DNA from: Hippopus hippopus
Lineage: Eukaryota; Mollusca; Bivalvia; Cardiida; Cardiidae
Direction: 5' to 3'
Length of the DNA stretch: 64,000 nucleotides
NCBI GenBank assembly: GCA_946811185.2
Contig: OX328099.1
Span: 68,886,714-68,950,713, forward strand
A model generated the notes under the pieces. That model had not been told where the DNA came from. It made no database searches and worked only from the letters and a program-made list of their open reading frames with translations. Shown here in pieces: positions 22,171 to 31,638 of this stretch; position 1 is the stretch's first letter; every line of letters begins with the position of its first letter. Made by a program: the position numbers and the translations under genes.

Positions 22171-22434
22171 ATCGATCATTTGTATACACCAATGTGAGCT
22201 GTGAATTTCCTTAGAGAAATGGGGATGCATTGATCAGTTGACCGTGCCAAAAATACAGGTAATTTTTTGTTTCAAAGCAATGCCTTTTTTATTCGATTAC
22301 TCAGCCTTTAAACACCGTTTTATCAACGGTAAATAGGTAAACAATTTCTTTTTTATTATTTTGTGAAAATATGTCAATGCTTGGTAACAAAGCCAATCTT
22401 CTTTACCTTTTGTTTAAAATGGCACGTTGAGAAG

Positions 22435-22517
22435 AGAAATTCGTACAGTCACTTGTAAGCGGTTGTACAGGCGCCTGAGATCTATTAACCGCTTACAAGT
22501 AAACTGTACGAATTTCT
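22435..22517. repeat. 30-bp arm hairpin
   Basis: AGAAATTCGTACAGT-CACTTGTAAGCGGTT (22435-22464) pairs with AACCGCTTACAAGT and ACTGTACGAATTTCT (22487-22517). It lies about 85 bp outside the left end of the Polinton-like element. Confidence 0.75.
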
Positions 22518-22601
22518 AGAGTACACACAAGGTTTTTTTCTGAGATTAGTCCCAGTGACATACTTTTTCATCTGATATTGCCCATTCTCGAAATCGTCCG
22601 A

Positions 22602-23084
22602 AGTAGATACAAACGGACAGAACTGGGACAGGTCAAAATCTAGTACGCTCTCTCCCCTCCCCTCCCCTCCCTTTCATCCCCTCCCTTCTCATCCCCTCTC
22701 CTCCCCTCCCTTCTCATCCCTCACCCCCCTCCCTTCCGGTCGGGGTCGCTCGGCCCTCCGGGGGTCCCCCAAAATCGTCCCCCCTCCCTTCCGGTCGGGG
22801 TCGCTCGGCCCTCCCGGGGAAATCGTCATCTGGGTAGGGGGGTGGGGGGAAGGGGGTTGATCATTCTGTCGCGTATTTACCCGAGTGTGTTCCCAAGCTA
22901 ACGTATCGATATTTCCCTATATACCTATATGAACAAAATTCCCGATCGGCGCGTCCTATATTTTCCCTATATACCTATATGAGCAAATTACAACATTGAT
23001 ATATTCTGCCCTATACGTACTACATTTTCTAAGATCCGCGTATCTATCTTAGTGTGTCCCCAAGCTAACGTATCGATATTGTTC
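22602..23084. repeat. Left terminal inverted repeat of element 1
   Basis: 483 bp matching the right end in inverted order. From outside in it has AGTAGATACAAACGGACAG, a CT-rich block (22650-22735), two direct copies of CCCTCCCTTCCGGTCGGGG (about 22729 and 22785), then CCAAGCTAACGTATCGATATT twice (about 22892 and 23060) and two CCCTATATACCTATATGA motifs. The inner end covers the last 31 codons of the polymerase gene (stop at 22988). Confidence 0.92.
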
Positions 23085-26000
23085 CCAACCATATAGCGTT
23101 TATCATCGTTTCCGCTCAAGGCGATTTTATTTATCTCCTCAGTATACAACTCGTGTTTATGACTCCTAATAACTACCATTCTCCTTAATTGCGTCTTATT
23201 TTCGAACAAACACTCTTTATAATGATCATGTTTAATAAATGCTTTTACTACGTGCCTTTTAATTCCCTTACATTTTTTACTCTCCTCCTCATCATCACAC
23301 ATTTTATAAGAGTATAGTTTAGATCGGAGGCGTACAAACTCCTCAATAATCTTACCACTTGTCTCATCTTTAAACATACCCACAACTTTCTTATTTAATC
23401 CCACGGGAATACCCGAAGGATGATCGGATGGATATTCGCTCGTATCAAACCAATCCTTAATATCGTCGCTAATATCTTTATAAAAATCTTCCGTATGTAA
23501 CACATACATTAAACTATCTGTATCGGTGAAAAGAAGTTTAGCTTTTTCACCGTATTTATCTTTAATATAATTATAATGAAAGTTATACATCAATATCTTA
23601 CTTAAATCTAAGATACACATCCCCGCGTAAATAGGTTTATTAAATATTAAACGTGGTTTTTTCATTTGAATTATACATAATTTTTCATCGAGGACGGCTA
23701 TATCATAATAGTTTGGTTTCGCGGATAATTTTTCCGCTTTTTCCCTGGTACTAACTAATTTTATATCTACTCTATTCCGGATATTTTCCATAGTCTTACC
23801 AAATACGGAATTATTCATAAGTTTAAAGAAATCCTTTTCAAACGCGGTTTTAGCTTTTGCTCTTAGGTTAGTATTTTTATCGATATAAGGTTTTAACCAT
23901 TCACTCTCATCAAAAGTTAACCCTCTATGAATCTTTTTAAGCTTTAGACCTAAACTTAAATATAACTTTAAATTTTCTCGATGTAAGATATATTTATTTT
24001 TATCGTATAAATTAGGTATAAGTTTCTCGACTTTACCGGTCTTTAATCTTTCGGGAGCTAATGGGAAATCGTTATGCCAGTCGTGTAATTCTTTAGGATA
24101 ATCTAAATCAACCTCCAATATACAAGGTTGACTTCGCCAATTTTCTAAGTCATCTATCCATTTAAAATTACCGATAGGAAGTTTTTGACACATCCCCTAA
24201 CCATATAGATTATTCGCGTCCAAATAAGTAATAAATTTTGGGGGTTCTCTCGGATCGTATTTTTTGCCCATATATATATTATTCGCTTTCGCGTATCGTT
24301 TAAAAATAGTCGAGATACCTCCTCTTATTCCATTTTCGATAAATAAAATCATGTCGGGGTCTGATAATAATTCTAATTTTACCTTAGTAGTTTTTAACAT
24401 CGCCTCCCAAGCTAATCCGGGCGCCGTATAAAACCAAGATGGATCTAATCCGTAATTATCGAAGCAAACATTCCTAAAATGTTCGAAGACATCCGCCAAC
24501 AGTAAAACGTCGGTCTTATTATATAAGTCGTGATAATCTTTAAAAGTTTTCATCTCGAAGGTTTTCCATACATTCAGTGCGGGCTGATAATCCTCCTTAT
24601 CAATTCCACTACATTTAAGCTTCGAGTAAAATTCTCTTTGCTCAGGTAGCCTCGTTTCCTCTAATTTACTAAGGTTATCAAACCATTCGTACGGGAATAT
24701 ACCCTTTTGTGAGACCAATTCGAGCTTTTCAAAATATTTCGTGAGATTAGTCTTGTCCTCCTTAGCTAGAGTGCTAGCTAATTCGTCTAAACTTTTACCT
24801 AAAAATTTTAAACTATCGAGGATTCTAATCTCATGCGTTTTAGTTTTCTTTATTTCTTTTTTCGTTTTCTTATCTTTACCAGTGTATTCTATTGGCACCT
24901 TTTTAGACACGCTTATATACGTTTCCTTGTTTGTTGGTATACAACTCGTCTCACCAGGTGTACTCATTAAATCTTTTATAAATAAATGAGCATCGTACCT
25001 ACTATAATTATGAAAAAATACGGGTGTAAAAGTAGGTACTCTATATTTTATATTACACGCATTGTGCGCGGCTCCCCTAAACTTTCCAGTATAATGGCAA
25101 TGGTCTCTTACCTTTTTCTCGCCTTTAAATAACTCCCCGCATATCCAACAATTTCTCGATCTATCAAACTTTCTTTTATCCTCAACTCTATAAATCATTT
25201 CCCTCATTGGTATACTATCTATTTCTTTTATAACTTTTTCTAAATCCTCTACGAATTTCTTAGACGCGTTTTCGCCGGAATATTGGAAAATTTTTGAAGG
25301 GTAAACCTCTTCATATTGCGATTTAACGTAAAAACAATATCCCAAAAGGTTATGCTCATTAATTACTCTCGTACTGTTGCCTTTCTTTTCGTTTTTCTTT
25401 TCTAATGTAGACTCCATATCCGCATAAATAGTAAAAGGGTGTCTCTGTTGTTTATGAAAATGCTTAAAACATATCTTGGTACCCTTTTCGGGTAAGTCTG
25501 TTCTACAGGCATCTTTTTCTCCGCAATACTCTAAATGTTTATTTAAAGTTTCTTCTTTTTGGAAATGATTTAAACATCTTTCACAGATATAAGTTTTACC
25601 GTCATGATCGGATATTTGTTTAGATAACAATCTACTCATATTTTTAATTAAACAATAGTGTTTTTTACCATCCTTCTCAAGAAGTAAAAGATTAATATGA
25701 TGTTTCTTTACTTATACTAAGTGGGTAAACACCAACAGAATCGCTATACGCGTGTATCGATACAGATATTGAAGGATTTTGTTTCTCAAATTTATTTCTA
25801 TCATGAATGGAAATGGGGTAATTAATTCCTTCCATATTTATATCGTTTAAAAATGGTCTTAGTCTTTCGATTCTTTCAGGATGTTCAGTTGTCAGGTGCA
25901 AAGCTAAAAGAATACAATATGCGAAACACATATTATCGCTTTTATTTATCGGATTAATAATACTCTTTGTATTCGCTATCTTAGGAGGAGTTGGGAGCCA

Positions 26001-26241
26001 AGAATTAATTACCTTTTATTGGGTTATATGATACTGTGTGCAATCTTAAATCGATTACGTAAATAACTCTCCAATAATCTTCTTGCATCTCTTTTTCCAC
26101 AATTTTATTTAATAAGTCATCCGCCATTTCTTCATATATTTCATTCCCATCATCCCCATCTAAATTAACGATCGGATAGCCAGAACCAAAATTCATAGGT
26201 TTTAATTCTTTAGTTATAGAGTGTTTCATCATACATATCAT
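22988..26241 (-). pseudogene. polB: Protein-primed DNA polymerase B (broken)
   Basis: Family B DNA polymerase of the protein-primed type, which would replicate the linear element using a terminal protein. Open pieces are 26241-26005, 25931-25692, 25639-24197 and 24193-22988. Visible motifs are the exonuclease word YADMEST (Exo I), a zinc-like CxxC..H..C block in CWICGELF...DHCH, motif A in LDANNLYG at the end of the third piece, motif B KLMNNSVFGKT, and motif C FTDTDSLMY with its paired aspartates. Breaks are a 4-bp AATT tandem duplication near 26005-26010, a shift near 25692, and an in-frame TAG at 24194-24196 immediately after motif A. The 3' end lies in the inverted repeat. The upstream SAP frame overlaps the start by 4 bp. 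Confidence 0.93.
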
Positions 26242-26870
26242 AACGAGTTTAACTTTTGTTGACGATTCTTTCTAATAACATCGGTTAATTTATCTTTAGC
26301 TAAATCCAGGAAATTAGCCGGTGTATATGATTCTTTACCTCTTATAAAATATTCTCTGGTAAATCCTCTAAGTGCCGATTTTCCTTCTTCAGTCTCTATC
26401 TCATCTTTATCCCTATATAACTTATCTATTTTTCTTTTTAAAGCTTCTATCCTTGGCGATATTTTTCTCGGAATTTCTTTGATATTATCTAAATAGTCTA
26501 TCAACTCATCAACCACGTCTGTAGTTGCTTTTGGTACCTGGGGTGGTGGTGAGTAAGGTGTTGGTTGTAATACCGGGGCTCTATAATCACCACCGATATT
26601 ATAATCTAATAATGGCGCTCTCCGATTACTTAGAAGATTGATTAATTCGGCTCTTCTAAGTCTAGAGTATCCTCGAATTCCTAAAGACTTGGATTCTCGT
26701 TTTAAGTCTTTTACTGTGATCCCCCGGAATTGATCAGCGAGACTAGGAGGTGGAGGATTACGTAGACGCTCGATTAACTCGGCTCTTCTAAGCGTGGAGT
26801 ATCCTCGGATTCCTTTAGACCTAGTTAAGCTTTTTAAATCTCTTACGCAAAATGAATTATAATTCTCCAT
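26238..26870 (-). CDS. SAP/Rho-N-like repeat protein, perhaps the N-terminus of the polymerase polyprotein
   Basis: A 210-residue frame with two adjacent copies of a helix-extended-helix DNA-binding motif: VRDLKSLTRSKGIRGYSTLRR (residues 8-28) and VKDLKRESKSLGIRGYSRLRR (52-72), each followed by AELI..L. This matches the SAP or Rho-N fold. A proline-rich linker and a basic helical tail (ISPRIEALKRKIDKLY) follow. The start at 26870 has TTATATATAAAATG directly on it. The stop overlaps the polymerase start. In related elements I recall SAP repeats and polymerase in one long frame, so this stop may itself be a one-base break in an A-run near 26250. DNA binding is inferred. Confidence 0.75.
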   Translation of the reverse strand: MENYNSFCVRDLKSLTRSKGIRGYSTLRRAELIERLRNPPPPSLADQFRGITVKDLKRESKSLGIRGYSRLRRAELINLLSNRRAPLLDYNIGGDYRAPVLQPTPYSPPPQVPKATTDVVDELIDYLDNIKEIPRKISPRIEALKRKIDKLYRDKDEIETEEGKSALRGFTREYFIRGKESYTPANFLDLAKDKLTDVIRKNRQQKLNSL

Positions 26871-26971
26871 TTTATATATAAGATTAAAATGCTTAACTTA
26901 TTTTATATAAAAAAATATTTACTTAGGTTAATGTAAAATTTTATTACGACTTCGTCATTGTCGTAATAAAA

Positions 26972-27310
26972 TTAATGAATGTCAACCGTATATTTATTCT
27001 TCCAAATTTTCCCATTCCAGTTCTCAATCGTTTGTGGGCAGCGATCTATAAATTTACCCGCCCTATAAACTGATGGAAAGGTTTTTATTTCGCCGGTTTC
27101 AACATCCTCTAAACTAACTTTCTTAGGAATACGCGAAATAGTTTTTAATCTTTCGTACCTAGGGTCTATACTTTTTTCTGTTTTAGGTGGCTCCTCCGGG
27201 TACAATCCATGTTTTTTCGTCTCCTCAACTAAGCGTTTTTTATCCCAGTATGGGCGGAAACGTTTATTATTTTCTTTAAGAATTTTTTTTAAATCCGAAC
27301 TCTTTATCAT
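26972..27310 (-). CDS. Helix-rich protein with NUMOD1-like C-terminus
   Basis: 112 residues, intact. The N-terminal third (SSDLKKILKENNKRFRPYW) looks like a SAP-type helix pair. The C-terminal part VSLEDVETGEIKTFPSVYRA followed by GKFIDRCPQTIENWN has the layout of NUMOD1, a small DNA-binding module usually attached to homing endonucleases (a strand pair, an S-x-x-x-A helix, then a recognition helix). No nuclease domain is present. It sits between the capsid and SAP genes on the same strand, with TATATATAAAAATG at its start. A sequence-specific DNA-binding regulator or packaging factor is inferred. The domain call needs a profile search. Confidence 0.6.
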   Translation of the reverse strand: MIKSSDLKKILKENNKRFRPYWDKKRLVEETKKHGLYPEEPPKTEKSIDPRYERLKTISRIPKKVSLEDVETGEIKTFPSVYRAGKFIDRCPQTIENWNGKIWKNKYTVDIH

Positions 27311-27350
27311 TTTTATATATAAGAAAAAATTACTTAACTTAACTTCATTT

Positions 27351-28626
27351 TTATATCACTACATTCATTCTATTTCCATCAGACTGGAAGTTAATTAACT
27401 TATCGCTAATAATAAGCGCGTATGCCTCTGTGTTTATAGGTGGATTTTCGGTAAAAAATACCTTGATTTGGATATCGGTGACTGAGTATTTTAATCTCTC
27501 ACTCTGTTTAGAAACGTCAAACACAAACAAAGGATAAAGGGTTTTATAATCTGAGGGGGTAATGTTAGGGTTTGACACCAATCCATCCATGTTATAAAAC
27601 TTAGATCTAAATAAAGCGGCGTCACCATACACTCTACTATATTGGTTCGAAGTGAATGAAAGATTATAGTCAACCGCGGGATATCTAGTAGAATTTAGCG
27701 TAACATAAATATTTTTAACGTTTCTATGATCAAATATGGCTGGATTTTGTTGTTCGTTACCACTTTTACCAGTCTGAAAGCCAATAATAAGAAAACGTGG
27801 CACCTCAGGAGATGATTTGACACCGAGTCTCCAGTTAAATGATGTTGCCTGAGCAACTGCGATAGAGTCGCACTGCCTCATTCTATATCCAACCGGTATT
27901 TTTTCTTTTTTCTGGATAATTTTATAAAGTCCCATCTTCTCTCCATCTGCGGGTAGCACGTGTGGCATATACCAAGATATTTTAAGTAAATTAATTTTAC
28001 CATCAGCAGGAGCGGTACCATCTTGAAAGACTGCATCATTATCATCATTTCTCGTTAATGTGAGAGTTTGCTTCATTCCGTACACTATCTTATCATAATC
28101 ATCGCAAAAACCAAATATATGTTTTAATGGAACTCTGAAACTAAAGGTACCTCTTGGAAGAGGATCATTAATAATATAATTTCTTCTTACAATAAAACCA
28201 GTGTTTCCAGCAGCTGCATTAGCCGTTGTATCTTTATACTAACCCTTGCGATTTAGAAAAATCATCCGGATATTTTAACAAACTGAGCATCGTAGTAGCC
28301 TGACCAGGATACAATATAGATTCAATCGCCATACCCGAAAATTGATACTTAATATTTTTAAAAAGATACATGAGACCGTTGTTTATTAAAGAAATATTGG
28401 TGTTAGCATCGTAAGCTGCTCCAGTATTACTTCTTACTAATTCACCTATAATAAGTAAATAACTCTCGCTAGGATGAGTAAAAATATCTTGAGTTTCAAT
28501 GTTAATCCTAATTTCTCCTCCCGAGTTATTGAGGTTTGTACCGGTGATTGGTTGGTACTCATGGTGTTCATACTCAACAATACTATCGTCTTTTAAAATT
28601 GGTTCAGTGATTTTTAAAATGTCCAT
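27351..28626 (-). pseudogene. Major capsid protein, double jelly-roll (frameshifted)
   Basis: Hexon-like major capsid protein that would form trimeric capsomers. The N-terminal piece is 28626-28234 (130 residues, MDILKITEPILKDDSIVEYE, with YPGQATTMLSLLKYPDDF). The C-terminal piece is 28085-27351 (244 residues) with the conserved words SWYMPHVLPADGE, YNLSFTSNQYSR and the ending LINFQSDGNRMNVV. These are hallmark strings of Polinton capsid proteins. The frame changes near 28225-28240, next to the TAA at the end of the N-terminal piece; downstream coding similarity resumes in another frame (FRVPLKHIFGFCDDYDK at about 28150-28100). Overall size is about 420 residues, normal for the family. TAATATAAAATG marks the start. 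Confidence 0.92.
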
Positions 28627-28654
28627 TTTATATTACAATTATAATTTTTTTAAA

Positions 28655-29032
28655 TTATAATTGCGTCACCCAAAGCTGGGGAAAAGACTTATTTTCAGCA
28701 TTAACAAGCACACCTTTAAGTTCAATGTTACTCGCGATTCCCAGACGAGGCTGGTCGTGTCTATCTATTTTAGTTTTAGGATAAATTTTGTTATCGTATA
28801 CAAGCGTAACTCGGGGTATACCCCACTCTCCTAAACGTTCATTCACCTTTTCCTCAATCCCTTTCATCTTGGTTACTTTTTCGGGAGATAGCTTCACAAT
28901 AGCTTTTCCATAACCGTATTTAGTTTTATTAATTCCGATGATTTCGCAATTTTCTAGATTTAAAGATGCGCCTTCTATATTAATAGAACTAGTACCGTAT
29001 TTTTCATAATCTACGCGATTAAATGTTAACAT
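28655..29032 (-). CDS. Conserved Polinton protein of unknown function
   Basis: 125 residues, intact. It is mostly beta-strand-like, with the words INIEGASLNLENCEIIGINK and GVLVNAENKSFPQLW. There is no signal peptide or membrane segment. It lies directly upstream of the capsid gene in the same direction (28 bp gap), so a virion or capsid-assembly role is plausible. TTATAAAAAGAG precedes the ATG by a few bases. I do not recognise a named family. Confidence 0.65.
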   Translation of the reverse strand: MLTFNRVDYEKYGTSSINIEGASLNLENCEIIGINKTKYGYGKAIVKLSPEKVTKMKGIEEKVNERLGEWGIPRVTLVYDNKIYPKTKIDRHDQPRLGIASNIELKGVLVNAENKSFPQLWVTQL

Positions 29033-29064
29033 TCTCTTTTTATAAGTAATATTATTTCTTTAAC

Positions 29065-29478
29065 TTAATTTCTTACTACTTTAATGCCCGCTCCTCCGTT
29101 TAATCTTTTAACTAAGTCTTGAATAGCGATAGCGCTTCCATCTATTAACGTATTAATGTCTCATGTTTTGACTCACTCGACCAGAGTGGAGGTGTCTGGG
29201 ATATCGTATTTTTGTAAAATTTTCTTCGATTTTGGTGTCAAAGCTTTCGTAACCAATTTTTTCCCTGTTTCTATAGCGGCACTTTTTCCGGCCTCTAAAG
29301 CTTTCTTCACGCCTTCCTTAGCTACACTCTTTCCCACATCAAGGGCAGAACTCGCAATTTGTTTAGCAGCGCTACTCGTAAAAAGCCTCGCTAAAAGGTT
29401 AGCGATACTATCAAAGATTCCGGAACCGCCGTATGAATACCTTCTTTTAAATCCATGTTTTTTATTAATAATAGCCAT
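29065..29478 (-). pseudogene. Small basic core/membrane-active-like protein with in-frame stops
   Basis: The open part (29478-29173, 101 residues) begins MAIINKKHGFKRRYSYGGSG, continues with an amphipathic Ala/Lys-rich helix (FDSIANLLARLF, then ALDVGKSVAKEGVKKAL) and ends at TGA 29173-29175. The same frame carries another TGA four codons later, then stays open to a TAA at 29065-29067 with the conserved-looking INTLIDGSAIAIQDLVKRL. This suggests an original length of about 137 residues with two late nonsense changes. The RR-Y-GGSG word and amphipathic helix recall adenovirus pVI/pX-like core peptides. That role is inferred. Confidence 0.65.
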
Positions 29479-29481
29479 ATT

Positions 29482-30356
29482 TTATAATACAGACATTAAT
29501 TTTTTATAAGCTTTCGAATTTAAAACGCCTTGTCTTTTTAATTCATCGCAAATGCTCACTAACTCGTTTCTTACACCCGTGTTACCCGCTTTTTTACTCG
29601 CCAACAACAGGTCTAGTCTTTCTATTAATGCGTTAGGATCAGATGGGATAACAACGATGCCCTCTCCTTCATGATATTTTCTATTATCCCAAATAGGTTT
29701 AAGTAAAACGTTCCATTTTTTACCTTTAGAAGATTTAGGATTTTTATTTTTCGGGCTGTTGTCGTGATAAATGGAGTTGGTTTTTACCATCAACTTCGCG
29801 TAATTCTCGTAATCCTCACCACTAAAAATATTACTATCTGGATTTTTAGATACGATTAACTCCCATAAACCGGGGGTACCTTCATATTCCTCATTTTCCA
29901 CAATAATATCGTTGTTTCGAATAAGAATTGGTTTGTTACCGATTTAAAGCCTCTTATCTTTCTCATATATTCCGTACGTTTTATCAGCTTCAACCTTAGA
30001 AGCATACTTTGTTAGATATTCTTGCGCTAATTCACCGATAAATATTGGATCTTCTTCCGATGGTTCCGATGGTTTATCATAAGCCGTGATAGAAGGAAAG
30101 GCCGGAAACTTAATAGCTTGCGGCAACTGTTCGATACCCTCTTTAATAGGTTTAAGTCCCTCAGTAATCTCCCTCGTTGCAGCTTTTTGCGTTTCTGTTA
30201 TAGGTTTAAAAAACTTCGAAAGATCCGTTTGAAGTTGCTGTTTGCCCGTTTTCTCCGCTAGAAGATTATCCCAAATATTCTTTCTCGTTTCGAGATACTC
30301 TTTTATGATTAAGTCCCTTTTTGCCTTGCGGGATCAGCGATTTTTAAAAAAGACAT
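29482..30356 (-). pseudogene. Conserved unknown Polinton protein (broken)
   Basis: The homologue of the open gene at 63149 in element 2. The start is at 30356 (MSFLKIADPA). A 5-bp GCAAG duplication near 30320-30330 shifts the frame after about ten codons. The frame then runs to an in-frame TAA at 29944-29946 and reopens to 29482. Shared words include QAIKFPAFPSITAY, EGTPGLWELI, ALIERLDLLLASKKAGNTG and ELVSICDEL. The last 139 residues (29901-29482) and a 60-residue middle piece (30126-29944) are open. The function is unknown. It lies between the helical membrane gene and the core-like gene. The element 2 copy is unbroken up to the window edge, so the breaks here are specific to element 1. Confidence 0.8.
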
Positions 30357-30386
30357 TTTTTAATATATTCTAAAATAATTTAACGA

Positions 30387-30420
30387 AAATATATATTCTC
30401 TTTAAACAGAATATATATTT
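30387..30420. terminator. 13-bp stem hairpin between two genes
   Basis: AAATATATATTCT (30387-30399) pairs perfectly with AGAATATATATTT (30408-30420) around an 8-base loop. It lies between the same-direction genes starting at 30356 and ending at 30561. It could mark RNA 3' ends or simply be AT-rich chance. A CATCGCAGTTTT word is repeated directly beside it. Confidence 0.4.
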
Positions 30421-30560
30421 CATCGCAGTTTTCATCGCAGTTTTCAGCACCTGAATAGAAATATATTTTGTTCATATAGGTATATGGACTTAAAAGATTT
30501 AATCGTTTTACCTGGGATTAACTCGTTTCATAATTACAACTGCACGAAAAATTTATTTTT

Positions 30561-31211
30561 CTAGGGAGTGGTATGATTCTTCTCAACCAACCTCCGAAAG
30601 GACTCACGCGCTTCTTGCCTTCCTCTCTCAATTAAACTTTCTTCGTTTTCGGAAGATATCTTTTTCTTAATTTTCGTTCTTATCTCATCCTTCATTTCCT
30701 TATACTTCTCTTGTTCTTCCATGATAAGTTTAAATTCTTCATCCGATATATAATTGTCGATTAAAGCTTTGGATATATGTGAAGCGATTGTATCGAGCTT
30801 AGCATCAGGTATCATTCGAATCTTTTGATGTTTTTCCGCCTTGGTTCTTGAATTTCTTACTACATATTTACCTAATAGCGAAAGAACCCCGGTCACCGCA
30901 GCTGATCCTTCTAATGCTATGACAGCCGGAATAGCTACGACAATAGATAGTAAACCAATTCCACCTACTCCCGAAGCCATGGTTATCGTGATCAAAACCG
31001 TGTCAACGTTGTCAACAATTCTCGCGGCTCTGAAATATTTTTTAGCTAAGGCATCTCTTTCTCGAATTTCATTTTCGAGAAACTTTTGTACTTCGGATAT
31101 TTTTTGTAAACGGTATGAATGACCTTTGTCATCCATCTCGATAGGTGGAGCGCTCGCATGTAGCGGAGGATAGATTTTTTTAGAGGGATGTTCTTGATCA
31201 GTATCTAACAT
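30561..31211 (-). CDS. Two-segment membrane protein with coiled coils
   Basis: 216 residues, intact. The N-terminus is acidic and proline-rich. A helix (SYRLQKISEVQKFLENEI and on) leads into KYFRAARIVDNVD, then two hydrophobic segments (about residues 75-120: VLITITMASGVGGIGLL, VVAIPAVIAL and VTGVLSLLGKYV). The C-terminal coiled region has ISDEEFKLIMEEQEKYKEM. The same protein is frameshifted in element 2 (62361-63040). Similar proteins with the word NxISDEEFxLI are, from memory, common next to Polinton genes in cnidarians and molluscs, without a known function. A membrane-remodelling or host-interaction role is inferred from topology only. Confidence 0.8.
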   Translation of the reverse strand: MLDTDQEHPSKKIYPPLHASAPPIEMDDKGHSYRLQKISEVQKFLENEIRERDALAKKYFRAARIVDNVDTVLITITMASGVGGIGLLSIVVAIPAVIALEGSAAVTGVLSLLGKYVVRNSRTKAEKHQKIRMIPDAKLDTIASHISKALIDNYISDEEFKLIMEEQEKYKEMKDEIRTKIKKKISSENEESLIERGRQEARESFRRLVEKNHTTP

Positions 31212-31247
31212 TTATTATTAAAATAATAATTTTTTTTTTTTTTTATG

Positions 31248-31628
31248 TCAAGATCGTAAATATTTTAGATAGCAAAATAACTCGCCCTCGGGTATCTCGA
31301 TCGGTTGTCGCGAGAAATTATAAATATAGACTAAGATATCATCAGCCCCATTATCAAGGTGTATTCCATTAAGAATGGTTAAACTATCTTTCCATTTATT
31401 ACTAACGGATATCGTTACAACTCCTCGTGTAGTTATATAACCAAAACCTAGCGAAACTCTCATGCCATCATGGGGTGGAATCTTAATAGTTACTTGCGAG
31501 TATATTTTCCATTTTAGAGGATCTTGCTTTAAGGGAGGATATCTTACTCCCTGTAAATGAGGTTTCCAAAATATAGTTTTATGTTGAGTAGTAATATTGG
31601 GTTTTATACCATATTTATGAATATCCAT
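31248..31628 (-). CDS. dUTPase-fold-like protein 1
   Basis: 126 residues, intact, about 80 percent identical by eye to 61955-62332 in element 2. The strand pattern and words IKIPPHDGMRVSLGFGYITT, NGIHLDNGADDILVYIYNFS and the closing PIEIPEGELFCYLKY follow the order of a trimeric dUTPase beta-barrel (the ITIPPG-like and GIID-like blocks, then GE...). Catalytic aspartate and serine motifs are weak, so it may be a non-enzymatic derivative, as adenovirus E4-ORF1 is. It is paired in tandem with a related gene (31639). Fold assignment is by pattern only. Confidence 0.6.
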   Translation of the reverse strand: MDIHKYGIKPNITTQHKTIFWKPHLQGVRYPPLKQDPLKWKIYSQVTIKIPPHDGMRVSLGFGYITTRGVVTISVSNKWKDSLTILNGIHLDNGADDILVYIYNFSRQPIEIPEGELFCYLKYLRS

Positions 31629-31638
31629 TTTTTATTCG

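Noticed and set aside
22430..22601. Extension of the element 1 inverted repeat to include the hairpin at 22435
   Set aside because: The right flank beyond 39381 does not match it; only the six-base target word is shared.
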